From the NCBI RefSeq assembly GCF_900103845.1, contig NZ_FNIJ01000010.1, positions 124,001-188,000 of the forward strand: a DNA stretch of 64,000 bases, written 5' to 3'. Positions within the stretch are counted from its first letter, which is position 1, and each line of letters starts with the position of its first letter. This stretch comes from Pseudomonas jinjuensis (GTDB lineage Bacteria; Pseudomonadota; Gammaproteobacteria; Pseudomonadales; Pseudomonadaceae). Under the pieces are notes generated by a model. That model made no database searches. It was not told the DNA's origin and was given only the letters and a program-made list of their open reading frames with translations. This document shows positions 50,341 through 58,246 of the stretch, piece after piece. Made by a program: the position numbers and the translations under genes.

Positions 50341-50583
50341 TTCTGATTCCTCATGCGCCGGGCAGAACTTCCGGGTACGGCGAAATGCAGATCGAGAAGC
50401 GCTGCATCGATTGCCGGCGCCTGATTTCCCGCAGTCATTTCAATACTGGCAACGTTCAATTTCTTTACCGGAAATGGACGGCTCTGTCCGTTTTTCCTGA
50501 GTCCATTTCAGGCGCGTGGTTTTGGTGGGCTTTTATTTCTGTGACGTACTTTCAATATAAGCCTTGGCCCGGGATGAATTTTC

Positions 50584-50597
50584 TTGATGTGTATCAA
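50584..50597. promoter_or_regulatory. Orphan Anr/Dnr box
   Basis: A perfect TTGAT-GTGT-ATCAA palindrome. On the plus strand a TTTAAT -10 at 50618-50623 is centred 30 bases from the box centre, close to class II spacing, which predicts a start near 50632. On the minus strand a TATATT at 50554-50559 is also roughly in register. Confidence 0.7.
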
Positions 50598-50673
50598 TGC
50601 AGGGGAGTTGCAGTGGATTTAATGCGCGGGTTATTAGGAATACTCCTAATGAATCGCCGCCAATCCAGGCGGG

Positions 50674-50862
50674 ATGGCGGTCAGAGCCTTCCGGGAATTC
50701 ATGGGCGTGCTTTGTAGCGCTCCACCCCAGGGCTGGTGCGGCATGGCGTACCTGGCTTCGATCGTGGGGGTGCGGAGATATGACGTGCCGACGCACATCT
50801 TTCGCGAATTGATTCTGGAGCGGGAAAGTAACAGGCGGGATGGCTGGATATGGGAGAAGTGA
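50674..50862 (+). CDS. Possible small ORF downstream of the orphan FNR box
   Basis: A 62-residue frame from ATG 50674 (starts MAVRAFREFM, ends RRDGWIWEK), beginning about 42 bases after the predicted FNR-type transcription start. Third-position G/C is clearly enriched although the region itself is not very GC-rich, which favours coding. There is no good ribosome site, and I recognise no family. It could be a remnant or chance. Confidence 0.3.
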   Translation: MAVRAFREFMGVLCSAPPQGWCGMAYLASIVGVRRYDVPTHIFRELILERESNRRDGWIWEK

Positions 50863-51167
50863 CACATCCCTGTGTCGGGCTCAGCAAGAGGAGCCAAGGA
50901 AATTATGTGGGTTTCCTGTTCGGTTTGAAATCGGCCGTTTCCTGGTTTCGGTTTTGCTTTTACCTGAGGTATCCGTACTTCAGAAATGTTCTGTTTTTTG
51001 CGGCGCAGTGTTTCCGTGAGCGCTTCCGTTACATGAACATGCTCACCCCGATCGGATCATCGCAGTTCTGCAGGAGCGGGGCTCCGGTAGCAATCGCTGG
51101 GGCGTTGTGGACGCTTTGTGAACACAAAGGCGCTTCCATTGGGCCGCTGGCTTGACGTCCAGAAAGA

Positions 51168-51194
51168 CGAAAGCCGCGCGATGCGCGGCTTTCG
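51168..51194 (-). terminator. Terminator downstream of the tRNA 3' end
   Basis: A perfect 12-bp stem CGAAAGCCGCGC-GAT-GCGCGGCTTTCG lies just beyond the CCA end of the tRNA fragment on the minus strand. It probably terminated the original tRNA transcript. Confidence 0.75.
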
Positions 51195-51197
51195 ATT

Positions 51198-51244
51198 TGG
51201 TGGGCCCACACGGACTCGAACCGTGGACCAAAGGATTATGAGTT
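51198..51244 (-). tRNA. 3' fragment of a CAU-anticodon tRNA gene; island attachment site
   Basis: On the minus strand the segment reads from ACTCATAATCC (anticodon loop CTCATAA) through a complete T arm (CACGG-TTCGAGT-CCGTG), acceptor strand TGGGCCC, A and CCA. The 5' half with the D arm and the 5' acceptor strand is missing; sequence beyond 51244 does not pair with it. Only the 3' 47 bases remain, which is the typical duplicated core left by tyrosine integrases that insert into tRNA genes. Geometry predicts the chromosome to the left, the element to the right, and the intact tRNA (Met or Ile2 by its anticodon) at the far right end. Confidence 0.85.
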
Positions 51245-51327
51245 GCCCAGAAACGCTGCAAGCCCAGTGAAATCGTGCGTAGCTTAGCGCAGGTACAATT
51301 AGCTGAAAGTAGCGTCGTAGAGCGGGT

Positions 51328-51346
51328 TAAGCGTAATTGAGCGAAA
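51328..51346 (+). repeat. Degenerate 19-bp direct repeat, left copy
   Basis: TAAGCGTAATTGAGCGAAA differs at two positions from TAAGCGTAAATGAACGAAA at 57284-57302. The two copies bracket the five-gene nuclease/SIR2/HerA run. Confidence 0.45.
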
Positions 51347-51364
51347 TCTGTAAAAGCTGGGCAC

Positions 51365-51394
51365 TGTACCGGCAGTGTACCGTTTTTTGTACCG
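51365..51394 (+). repeat. Three TGTACCG direct repeats near the att core
   Basis: TGTACCG starts at 51365, 51376 and 51388, spaced 11 and 12 bases, about one helical turn each. Position 120 bases inside the element suits arm-type binding sites for an integrase or excisionase. Confidence 0.5.
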
Positions 51395-51397
51395 CAA

Positions 51398-51418
51398 AAA
51401 GCCCAATTTCTTGGGTTT
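51398..51418 (-). terminator. Terminator of the nuclease operon
   Basis: On the minus strand AAACCCAA-GAAA-TTGGGCTT, followed by a T-run, forms a hairpin 125 bases after the stop of the last operon gene. Confidence 0.65.
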
Positions 51419-51543
51419 TCATCGGACTACCCAGCTTTTGATGCTCATTTTTTCTAGGAGGTTGGTTCGATAACCTCTGCAACGATGAAGGCGAGTCGCA
51501 TTTGTGGGGGTATAGGCGACTCTGAAAAGTATTTGGTGTGGAG

Positions 51544-52617
51544 TTATCCGTACAGAAAGAGCCTGCCAATTATATCTCGCATGTTTTCTGGGAGAATCTT
51601 GCATAATATATATGGCGTCAATAGATTTCTTGATTTCTGAGAGTTTAGCTCATTTATAAACTCTTCACTTTTCTTTAGGTTTTTCAGCTCTTTTGTGTTT
51701 GGTGGGTGAGGGTGTGTGTTGCGAAGTGCCATGGTTTCTGCGAGGGATTTATTTGCTTTGCTGTCATCCCAAAATGACCAGGCTGCATTTATGAAGTATA
51801 TGGTTGATTTTCTCTCAAGGCTAAGCCTTAAAGTATTCCATTTTGGGGTGTAAATGGATTTTCCTGATGCGGATGTTCTCTCTATGAAATACTTTGGATA
51901 GAGTTCGGCGGCATCTCGACAGGCTCTTTCAAAATAGGGTTTTTGCTGAATTGACGTCTTTATAAGGTTTTCGTAGTTTGCAATCCTTGCTTTGGCTTCT
52001 TGTATTGTCGATGGTGATAGGTTTTGCAATGGATAGGCGTGGTTTCCATACTTGACTACATTTCCTTCGAGCAATACGTCATCTGGGGATATGTGTTGAA
52101 TGGTTTTTATAATTGTTCCATAGTGGTTTGTCATTGATATTGGAAAGTAGCGTGCAGCTATTGCCGTCCCCTCTGCTGAGTTGAGTAGTTCGTGCTCTAT
52201 CGCTTCTTTCGTGTATCGGATTACTTTTATTTTATGCTTCTCAGCTCCAGATAGGCGGCTGTCAACCGTAGTGCTTGGGACAGTTGTATAGAAGGCAATG
52301 AAGCCATCGCAATCCCAATCTCTTACTCTCTCGATAATGCTCTCCTCCCTACTAACTGGTTGGTCAGAGTGAGCATAGTGCTTGCAGCTAACGAGCCATC
52401 GTGTTCCATCTGAGGCGCTTTCGACACCAAGATCAATTCCATCGTCAGGGCCATTGGAGACTGATTTAAAAATGGACATTTTCTTCACAGTCAAGAAAAA
52501 CTCCTGAGCGAATAGCTCAAAGTCGTCTACCGAATTTGATTTGCCGACCTTGTTGTTTGAGGTCTTTGTGTGATTTCGGTTGGGCGAGGCGATTTCCCGG
52601 AAATCAAGTATCCCCAT
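51544..52617 (-). CDS. PD-(D/E)XK restriction-endonuclease-like protein
   Basis: A 357-residue protein. The N-terminal part (about 30-150) looks like an Mrr-type nuclease core: DDFELFAQEFF helix, then GPDDGIDLG with Asp about 62 and WLVSCKHY with Lys about 79. Residues about 150-357 are a mostly helical C-terminal region that I do not recognise. I chose ATG 52617 with AGGAG upstream. It is 38 bases downstream of herA and on the same strand. The gene is clearly AT-rich compared with everything to its left, a sign of transfer. Likely the last gene of the SIR2/HerA defence operon. Confidence 0.78.
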   Translation of the reverse strand: MGILDFREIASPNRNHTKTSNNKVGKSNSVDDFELFAQEFFLTVKKMSIFKSVSNGPDDGIDLGVESASDGTRWLVSCKHYAHSDQPVSREESIIERVRDWDCDGFIAFYTTVPSTTVDSRLSGAEKHKIKVIRYTKEAIEHELLNSAEGTAIAARYFPISMTNHYGTIIKTIQHISPDDVLLEGNVVKYGNHAYPLQNLSPSTIQEAKARIANYENLIKTSIQQKPYFERACRDAAELYPKYFIERTSASGKSIYTPKWNTLRLSLERKSTIYFINAAWSFWDDSKANKSLAETMALRNTHPHPPNTKELKNLKKSEEFINELNSQKSRNLLTPYILCKILPENMRDIIGRLFLYG

Positions 52618-52655
52618 GCTTCTCTCCTTGTGCAGCAAATAAATTATATGGTGGC

Positions 52656-54416
52656 TCAAGCTCCTGAGTTTCTAGTTTGGCGCCTTAGTGATTCTACAGC
52701 TTTAGATAGCGCTGCTAGATCAGGTTCTTGAGACCCCCAGTCTTTCCAGAAGTCCCGAGTCGCGCTGTCTGGTCTGACGGTTGGAAGGTCTAACTTGATA
52801 CGCGATGGCAAAAGCACTGCGTCACCAAGCATTAAAGCCTCGCCTGTATCCAGTAGCGGGAGGACGCTGGTTAATCCTGCTAAAGAGTCAGGCATTAGTC
52901 GTTTGATGACACCTTGATCCATATCGTTTGTGAGTCGTAGAGATAGAAAATTGTTGCATTGACTCAAAATCGTTCGGCTGACATCTGATGGACGCTGGCT
53001 GACTACAAGTAGTGAAAATCCGTACTTCCTTCCTTCTTTGGCAATTCTCTCGAAGGCTCCTAGCGCCTGCCTTTGAACTGCGTCAGCATCGTCGCGGACG
53101 GGTAAGTAAAGGTGGGCTTCGTCGCAGAGCAAGGTAACGGGGGTGCGCTTCTCTGCGGTCATCCAGAACTGCACGTCATACAGCAGTCGTGCAAGCGTCC
53201 CAGTAACCACTGGCAACACATCAGAGGGTACTTCTGAAAAATCGATGATCTTGATGCCATGTCCACCAGTGGAGCCAAGAAGTCGCGCGATCTGGGTTGC
53301 TAACCATTCATAAGCATTCGCTTCAGTAGGCGGTGAGAACATGAATCCGTAGCGGCGGTCCTCTAGCTTGGCTTCCATTCTTGAGATGAAGCGTGTCAGC
53401 TTGTCCTCCCACTCACCTTTGACTGGGCCAGTTTTGCCCACCCCCTTAGTAGTGTTATCTATATTTAGGGCCGCAAGGAGATCCTCGATTGCATAGGGAA
53501 TTGGTGAGTCAACGGTGAACGTCTTCGCCACATCTACCTGCCCCTCCGCTTCAAGGGTTTTTTGTTTAAGGGCGCGAACATGAGAGGTGAATCTTGACGC
53601 CTGATTTGGTGCGTTCTGGTCGCTGCGATCGAGAATCATCGACAACATCTCGTCGCGATTTAGCAACCAGTAGGGGAGAAATAACGCATCGTCACTTGGG
53701 ATCGCCAAATCACCAGGCCCGGCGATGCGCAGGCGCGTCGCGTAACCTCCATTGGCTACATCAGCGAGTGGGGCATATTCCCCATGCATATCAAAAATAA
53801 TAATATTCGGGTACTTGAGCTGAGCTGCGCGCTCCAAAATAAGAGCTACTGCATAGCTTTTACCGGAGCCTGTACTTCCCAGAATTGCCGCATGTCGCTG
53901 AAAAAATTTGTCGCCGTTAACAATAGCCTCAGCTGTACGGTCAGCGACAAATACACCCAATTTCAGGCGTTCGTTCTCAGGGTAGTCCGCACCAAGAATG
54001 CCCATGAATCGTTGAAGGTTCGCACCTTCAATTACATAGCACTCTCGGTCAATCTGCGGAAAGCTGTCGGCTCCCCGTTTAAATGTGTTGCTCTTGACTC
54101 CATCTACAGTTCGAAAGGTTCCAATCAGTGCCCCCCGAACCGTGTCTGTTGGTAAGGCCGTTAGAGATAGCTCTTCGCCCTCAAGAGGGATTTCGTCAGG
54201 AAGGTCATCGCTCAGTGTTCGTGTAACACGTTCGACGATTGCTATAAGATATTCACGTTCAGTGCTGCCTTTAATGGCGATGAGATTCCCGATGCCAATT
54301 CGTGTTAGCAGTGCTGAGTTCGAAACGTCGATAGCTACCCTGCTTGTATCGACAGAAGAAACTCGACCCAGCAAATCAGTATCAGCAAATTGCAGCGCGG
54401 CGAGATTAGCTGTCAT
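52656..54416 (-). CDS. herA: HerA-like hexameric ATPase/translocase
   Basis: A 586-residue HerA/FtsK-type ATPase. An N-terminal beta-barrel (HAS-like, about 1-110) precedes the P-loop GSTGSGKS at 180-187; FDMHGEY follows, and Walker B is TLLCDEAHLY. The arginine/sensor region (VSQRPSDVSRTILSQCNN) is typical of HerA. I chose ATG 54416: it overlaps the SIR2 stop as ATGA, whereas the longer in-frame start lies within the SIR2 gene. Paired with SIR2 it matches the known SIR2-HerA anti-phage system, where HerA assembles the complex that depletes NAD+. Confidence 0.88.
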   Translation of the reverse strand: MTANLAALQFADTDLLGRVSSVDTSRVAIDVSNSALLTRIGIGNLIAIKGSTEREYLIAIVERVTRTLSDDLPDEIPLEGEELSLTALPTDTVRGALIGTFRTVDGVKSNTFKRGADSFPQIDRECYVIEGANLQRFMGILGADYPENERLKLGVFVADRTAEAIVNGDKFFQRHAAILGSTGSGKSYAVALILERAAQLKYPNIIIFDMHGEYAPLADVANGGYATRLRIAGPGDLAIPSDDALFLPYWLLNRDEMLSMILDRSDQNAPNQASRFTSHVRALKQKTLEAEGQVDVAKTFTVDSPIPYAIEDLLAALNIDNTTKGVGKTGPVKGEWEDKLTRFISRMEAKLEDRRYGFMFSPPTEANAYEWLATQIARLLGSTGGHGIKIIDFSEVPSDVLPVVTGTLARLLYDVQFWMTAEKRTPVTLLCDEAHLYLPVRDDADAVQRQALGAFERIAKEGRKYGFSLLVVSQRPSDVSRTILSQCNNFLSLRLTNDMDQGVIKRLMPDSLAGLTSVLPLLDTGEALMLGDAVLLPSRIKLDLPTVRPDSATRDFWKDWGSQEPDLAALSKAVESLRRQTRNSGA

Positions 54417-55459
54417 GGCTCCAGAACCTCCGTTACAAATAAACCTACGTCCCACATTCCGGTTTTCGGAAAGAAGAACTCCTTTGTTTCAACAATGGCA
54501 GTTGTGCCTTCGATTCCATCCAGCGCTGAGTGTTCGAGTGCGATTACATTGGGGCACGAGAGTGCAAGGTGTCTTGCTGTGTGCGACAAAGATCGGGTTA
54601 GCATCAATGTGGGCTTGCCACTTTTAATACCGGGCGTCAGGTGTGTTTCAAGATGGTCATCATTGAAGCCGTAGCCGAGAATCAAGTACCGGCTAGCACG
54701 ATCAATTGCATCATTGGCCCGTGTGCGATGAAGGTCGAATGGGCTTTCATAGCCGTTTCTGAATTTATTTTGGCCAGGTGTAATAATTAATCGAGTAGCG
54801 TCTGGTAGGTCACCCGCATAAAAGACGGGGCGGCCAGCTCGAACATACCAATCAAGACTTCCATGCGGCTTACAGATTAGTGCTCGTGACCGGTACTGAA
54901 GTGAAACTATTTTTGTGCGGGGTTTGACTGTTGCTTCGCGACAGAAACTCATTCGGCTCTCGCGTTCATTTAGCTGCCCTGCAAAGCGGCCGACAAACAT
55001 TGTGTCTGCGCCAATACCCGCTTCCTCTGCGGCTATCTCGACAAGGCGATCATAATTTGTCGTTACTATTACCATACCTGCTGTTGGTTTGATTAAGTGC
55101 CCCAACAGTCGTGTCAGCCTTAGCGTTCGAGCTCCTGCAAATAGCTCAGAAACAACTGTGCGTTCCCGTTCTGATATAAGTTGGCCTGTTTCGGCCGATA
55201 TCGATGCTTCAAGCTGTGGTGTGGGTGGGGCAGCTAATAACGCTGCCTCCAAGCCTTTGGTTTTTATAAGCTCCGAGGCGGCCTTCCACGCAGCAGCGTC
55301 AGCGCCGGTCAATGCATTACCAACTTTTTCAAGCAGGTGGTCAGCAAGCTCACCCATGCCAGGCAGGCCTTCTGCACAAGAGAGCCCTGACCCCACAATA
55401 GTGACAAGTCCATCACTTAAGTGGGCTTGTAGGCGGGCCTTCAACGTATGTAGATCCAT
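54413..55459 (-). CDS. SIR2-like NADase of a SIR2-HerA defence module
   Basis: A 348-residue SIR2-fold protein. The NAD-binding loop is GSGLS at 23-27, TTNYD carries Asn about 135 and Asp about 137, and the catalytic-site His is about 199 in KPHGS. LGYGFNDDHL closes the fold. Members next to HerA hydrolyse NAD+ during phage infection rather than deacetylate proteins. It overlaps herA by 4 bases (ATGA), so the two are made together. It is 49 bases downstream of the mrr gene. Confidence 0.88.
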   Translation of the reverse strand: MDLHTLKARLQAHLSDGLVTIVGSGLSCAEGLPGMGELADHLLEKVGNALTGADAAAWKAASELIKTKGLEAALLAAPPTPQLEASISAETGQLISERERTVVSELFAGARTLRLTRLLGHLIKPTAGMVIVTTNYDRLVEIAAEEAGIGADTMFVGRFAGQLNERESRMSFCREATVKPRTKIVSLQYRSRALICKPHGSLDWYVRAGRPVFYAGDLPDATRLIITPGQNKFRNGYESPFDLHRTRANDAIDRASRYLILGYGFNDDHLETHLTPGIKSGKPTLMLTRSLSHTARHLALSCPNVIALEHSALDGIEGTTAIVETKEFFFPKTGMWDVGLFVTEVLEP

Positions 55460-55508
55460 TTCCTAACCGTCTATCGCTAAATAGAAATGATGGATAGGGG
55501 GGTTGAGG

Positions 55509-56429
55509 TCATTCTTCATCGAAGTAATCGCTATCCAGCTTTGGCAGCTTTAGCAGGCGCGAAGTGACCCCAACCTCGTGATCCATCATCAAGTTGACCA
55601 GTCGACTGCCATCAATAAGAACCATGCCTTCTACGGAACGGGAAAAATCGATTGCCTGTGCTGTAAAACCGGAGGTGGTAATAAACACACCACGCTTGGC
55701 TTTCTGTCCGGCGAGAGCGCCATAGAAGGCTTGCAGTTCTGGCCGCCCAACCGTGCCTTGCCAGCGCTTGGCCTGAATGTAGACCTTTTCTAGGCCGAGC
55801 TTGTCGAGAGAGATCACCCCGTCGATACCGCCATCGCCGCTGCCGCCGACGCGCTGCAGATCGTTACGGCTAGCGCCATAGCCAAGGCTATGCAGCACGT
55901 CCAGCACGATGACCTCAAAGCGGTTGGGACTGACTTGCAGAAGGTTGTCCAACAGGTCTGCAGCCGTTGCCTCGCGTAGCTCGCGTAGAGCCTGCTCCAG
56001 CCGGTCGTCAGGGCTAACAGTGGCTGAGCTAAGCGCCAGCGCAGGCTGCTCTTGTGCATCGAGCGGGATAGCGTCGGCCGGACTCTTGAGTTTCACGTCC
56101 ATAAAGCCGATGGCGAGCTGTTCGACCTTCTCCGGAGCCAGGGGGCCGGGGTGCTGGGCGGCATAGGTAATGCCTGCGTCAGTTAGCTTCCAATACCCAC
56201 GCTTGGCGCTGCTGGACAGACCGGCGCGCTTTAGACGGTCATGGGCCCAGCCTGCACGGTTTTTGTAGGTGGCCTGGCCGCTGGCAATTAGCTCTTGGCG
56301 CTGTGCTTCCGAAAGATTCAGCGCATCCGCAGCGGCTTCATGGGCATCACGTGCTGCCGCGCCTTCGGGCGTTGCGGCCAGGTAGCGCAGGATCGGTTCA
56401 ATGAACTGGTCGTAGGTTGGGACGGACAT
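55509..56429 (-). CDS. mrr: Mrr-family restriction endonuclease
   Basis: A 306-residue type IV-like restriction enzyme of the Mrr family, which cuts modified DNA. An N-terminal winged helix (Mrr_N, about 1-95) precedes a PD-(D/E)XK core with Glu about 172 (RFEVIVLDVLHSLGYG), Asp 203 (GDGGIDGVI) and QAK at 219-221 (VYIQAKRW). I chose ATG 56429, giving MSVPTYDQF, the usual Mrr start. It is co-directional with SIR2 (gap 49) and 38 bases downstream of the NERD gene. Confidence 0.9.
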   Translation of the reverse strand: MSVPTYDQFIEPILRYLAATPEGAAARDAHEAAADALNLSEAQRQELIASGQATYKNRAGWAHDRLKRAGLSSSAKRGYWKLTDAGITYAAQHPGPLAPEKVEQLAIGFMDVKLKSPADAIPLDAQEQPALALSSATVSPDDRLEQALRELREATAADLLDNLLQVSPNRFEVIVLDVLHSLGYGASRNDLQRVGGSGDGGIDGVISLDKLGLEKVYIQAKRWQGTVGRPELQAFYGALAGQKAKRGVFITTSGFTAQAIDFSRSVEGMVLIDGSRLVNLMMDHEVGVTSRLLKLPKLDSDYFDEE

Positions 56430-56467
56430 TGCGACTCCAGGCGCAGGGAGGATGATTTGGCCGCGTG

Positions 56468-57238
56468 TTACAGGCTCTGCATGGTTCTGCACTTGGGAAA
56501 CCCCGAGCATCCCCAAAACTGCTGCCCCGCTTTCGCCCCTGATTTCACGGTGCGAATCAGCAGCGCACTACCGCATTTCGGGCATTGCCGTTCGGCTGTC
56601 GGATCGCTACGACGCTTGAGGTTTTGCACGTGCTCGCGGTGGGTGGCGAGGGTCGGCGCGCGGCGGCCGGTTTGCAGGGCATGCAGCATGGCGTCGACTT
56701 CAGCCTTGCTGAATACCGGCTGCTGGAATGACTTGATATAGCGGACAAAGCCGATGCCCTGGGTCACGTTGGCCGGCACCTCGGTTTTAAAGGTGCTGCC
56801 GCCAACGAAGGTGATGACCGATTGCAGGTGCTCAGGGTTTACGCCAAGGGTGGCTTCCAGGGCTTTGAGGTGCTTGTAGTTCTGCCGCAGCGGGTTCTGG
56901 AACTTGAAGGTGCGTTTGTAGAGCTTCTGCGTCCACTGCGCCTGCTTCTCGCTGCCAAAGATCCAGCCGCTCATGTTCTTCGTTTCCAGCACGAAGATGC
57001 CGTAGGGCGAGAGGAATACGTGGTCGATCTGCGTGGTGCCGTCTGGCGTGCCCAGCGTGACGTTGTGTAGGCGGCGGTAGGTCAGTTTATCCAGCTGCCA
57101 ATGGGCAAACAGCCGTACCAGGAGTTCGCCAATATGGCCCTTGGCCCAGGGGGACTTGAGCAGGCCGATCAGCAGCATCAGTGGGATAACCCAACCGAGC
57201 GTGCCCCAGACCTGGGCGACTATAGGGGTGAAGTCCAT
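56468..57238 (-). CDS. NERD-domain nuclease-related protein with zinc ribbon
   Basis: A 256-residue protein. An N-terminal membrane segment (about 11-28, GTLGWVIPLMLLIGLL) is followed by a NERD domain with IDHVFLSPYGIFVLETKN (Asp 72, Glu 85, Lys 87: a PD-(D/E)XK-type site). The C-terminus is a topoisomerase-type zinc ribbon (CPKCGS, then a CSGFPKC pair). NERD proteins are predicted nucleases common in defence islands. It is first in a co-directional run NERD-Mrr-SIR2-HerA-nuclease and divergent from the phosphoesterase gene. Confidence 0.85.
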   Translation of the reverse strand: MDFTPIVAQVWGTLGWVIPLMLLIGLLKSPWAKGHIGELLVRLFAHWQLDKLTYRRLHNVTLGTPDGTTQIDHVFLSPYGIFVLETKNMSGWIFGSEKQAQWTQKLYKRTFKFQNPLRQNYKHLKALEATLGVNPEHLQSVITFVGGSTFKTEVPANVTQGIGFVRYIKSFQQPVFSKAEVDAMLHALQTGRRAPTLATHREHVQNLKRRSDPTAERQCPKCGSALLIRTVKSGAKAGQQFWGCSGFPKCRTMQSL

Positions 57239-57283
57239 TTCTTAACCTTCAGCAATTCTCAGTTAATCGGATATTACCGAAAG

Positions 57284-57302
57284 TAAGCGTAAATGAACGA
57301 AA
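57284..57302 (+). repeat. Degenerate 19-bp direct repeat, right copy
   Basis: Partner of the copy at 51328-51346 (two mismatches in 19). It lies in the 184-bp gap between the divergent NERD and phosphoesterase genes. Confidence 0.45.
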
Positions 57303-57422
57303 GTATTCAATGAGGCCTCTAGATCGGGCGATAGCTGCTGATTGTTCGCCAGCTTGCGGGCCGGTATATGTGGTTATGCACCTGGTAGGGCTCGCCGCTC
57401 GGCCTGGCTAAACCACTGAGAA

Positions 57423-58166
57423 ATGACGATGCGTATCCACCTGCTGTCCGACCTGCACAACGAATTCAGCCCCTTTGAGCCGAAGCCTCTGGAATGTGAT
57501 GTGGTGATTCTGGCGGGCGACATCGATGTCAAAGCACGCGCTGTTGAGTGGGCCAAGAAATCCTTCTCTGGGCCGGTGCTGTACGTTCCAGGTAATCACG
57601 AGTTTTACGGCGGGCACCTGACGCACACCCTGCAGAAACTAAGGGCGGCGCAGGATGGCCGCGTTCGGGTGTTGGATCGGGATGAAGTGATCCTGGCCGG
57701 GGTGCGGTTTCTGGGGGCAACCATGTGGACGGATTTCTCCGCTACTGGAAACCCACCTATGGCGTGCATGAGTGCCCAGAATGCGCTGAACGACTTCCGG
57801 CAGATTCGAACTGAAAGCTACAGGCGCATTCGGCCCGCTGATTTGGTTGCCCAGTCAGTGCAGACGAAAGACTGGCTGCGCATGAAGTTATCGGAACCGT
57901 TTGACGGGCCAACAGTGGTGATCACTCATCATGCGCCGACGCTGCGCTCTCTCCAGGGCAACCCACATGCCGGCACGCATATGGATGCTGCGTATGCCAA
58001 CCGCTGGGAAGGCCTTATGGGGGCCGAGCAGATGGCGCTGTGGGTTCATGGACATTCACACACTGCCGTCGACTATGACGTGGCAGGTACGCGTGTGGTC
58101 TGCAACCCAAGGGGGTATCCGGGTGAAGAGACTGGCTTTCGCCCGGATTTGATCATCGATGTATAG
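57423..58166 (+). CDS. Calcineurin-like metallophosphoesterase
   Basis: A 247-residue metallophosphoesterase with all five family motifs: SDLHNEF near the N-terminus, ILAGDID, VPGNHEFY, VITHHAPT and VHGHSHTAVD. Substrate (nucleotide, nucleic acid or protein phosphate) cannot be told. The start could be ATG 57423 or the in-frame ATG 57429. It is the only plus-strand gene of the island, and a strong bidirectional terminator follows it. Confidence 0.85.
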   Translation: MTMRIHLLSDLHNEFSPFEPKPLECDVVILAGDIDVKARAVEWAKKSFSGPVLYVPGNHEFYGGHLTHTLQKLRAAQDGRVRVLDRDEVILAGVRFLGATMWTDFSATGNPPMACMSAQNALNDFRQIRTESYRRIRPADLVAQSVQTKDWLRMKLSEPFDGPTVVITHHAPTLRSLQGNPHAGTHMDAAYANRWEGLMGAEQMALWVHGHSHTAVDYDVAGTRVVCNPRGYPGEETGFRPDLIIDV

Positions 58167-58191
58167 CTCGCTGGTGTAACGCAAGAACAAA

Positions 58192-58225
58192 AGCACAAGG
58201 CCCCGGACTTACCGGGCCTTGTGCT
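58192..58225. terminator. Bidirectional terminator
   Basis: AGCACAAGGCCC and GGGCCTTGTGCT arms (one bulged C, GGACTTACC loop region) lie between the convergent phosphoesterase and DUF3037 genes. Confidence 0.75.
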
Positions 58226-58246
58226 AAGCAGGAAAGCTGCTTGAGG

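Larger units (their letters stand above)
50341..51167. other. Gene-poor region between the sensor kinase and the tRNA scar
   Basis: About 830 bp with lower GC than the neighbouring genes. It holds one perfect FNR-family box (50584), a possible small ORF (50674-50862) and a CTTTGTG-AA-CACAAAG hairpin at 51114-51129. Other open frames on both strands look non-coding. Confidence 0.5.

Noticed and set aside
50325-50717. A 130-codon plus-strand frame spanning the orphan FNR box.
   Set aside because: It starts inside the kinase gene on the other strand, its product looks random, and the box and -10 lie within it.
51198-51280. A complete tRNA gene.
   Set aside because: Only the anticodon loop to CCA part is present. 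The bases after 51244 cannot form the D arm or pair with the acceptor strand.
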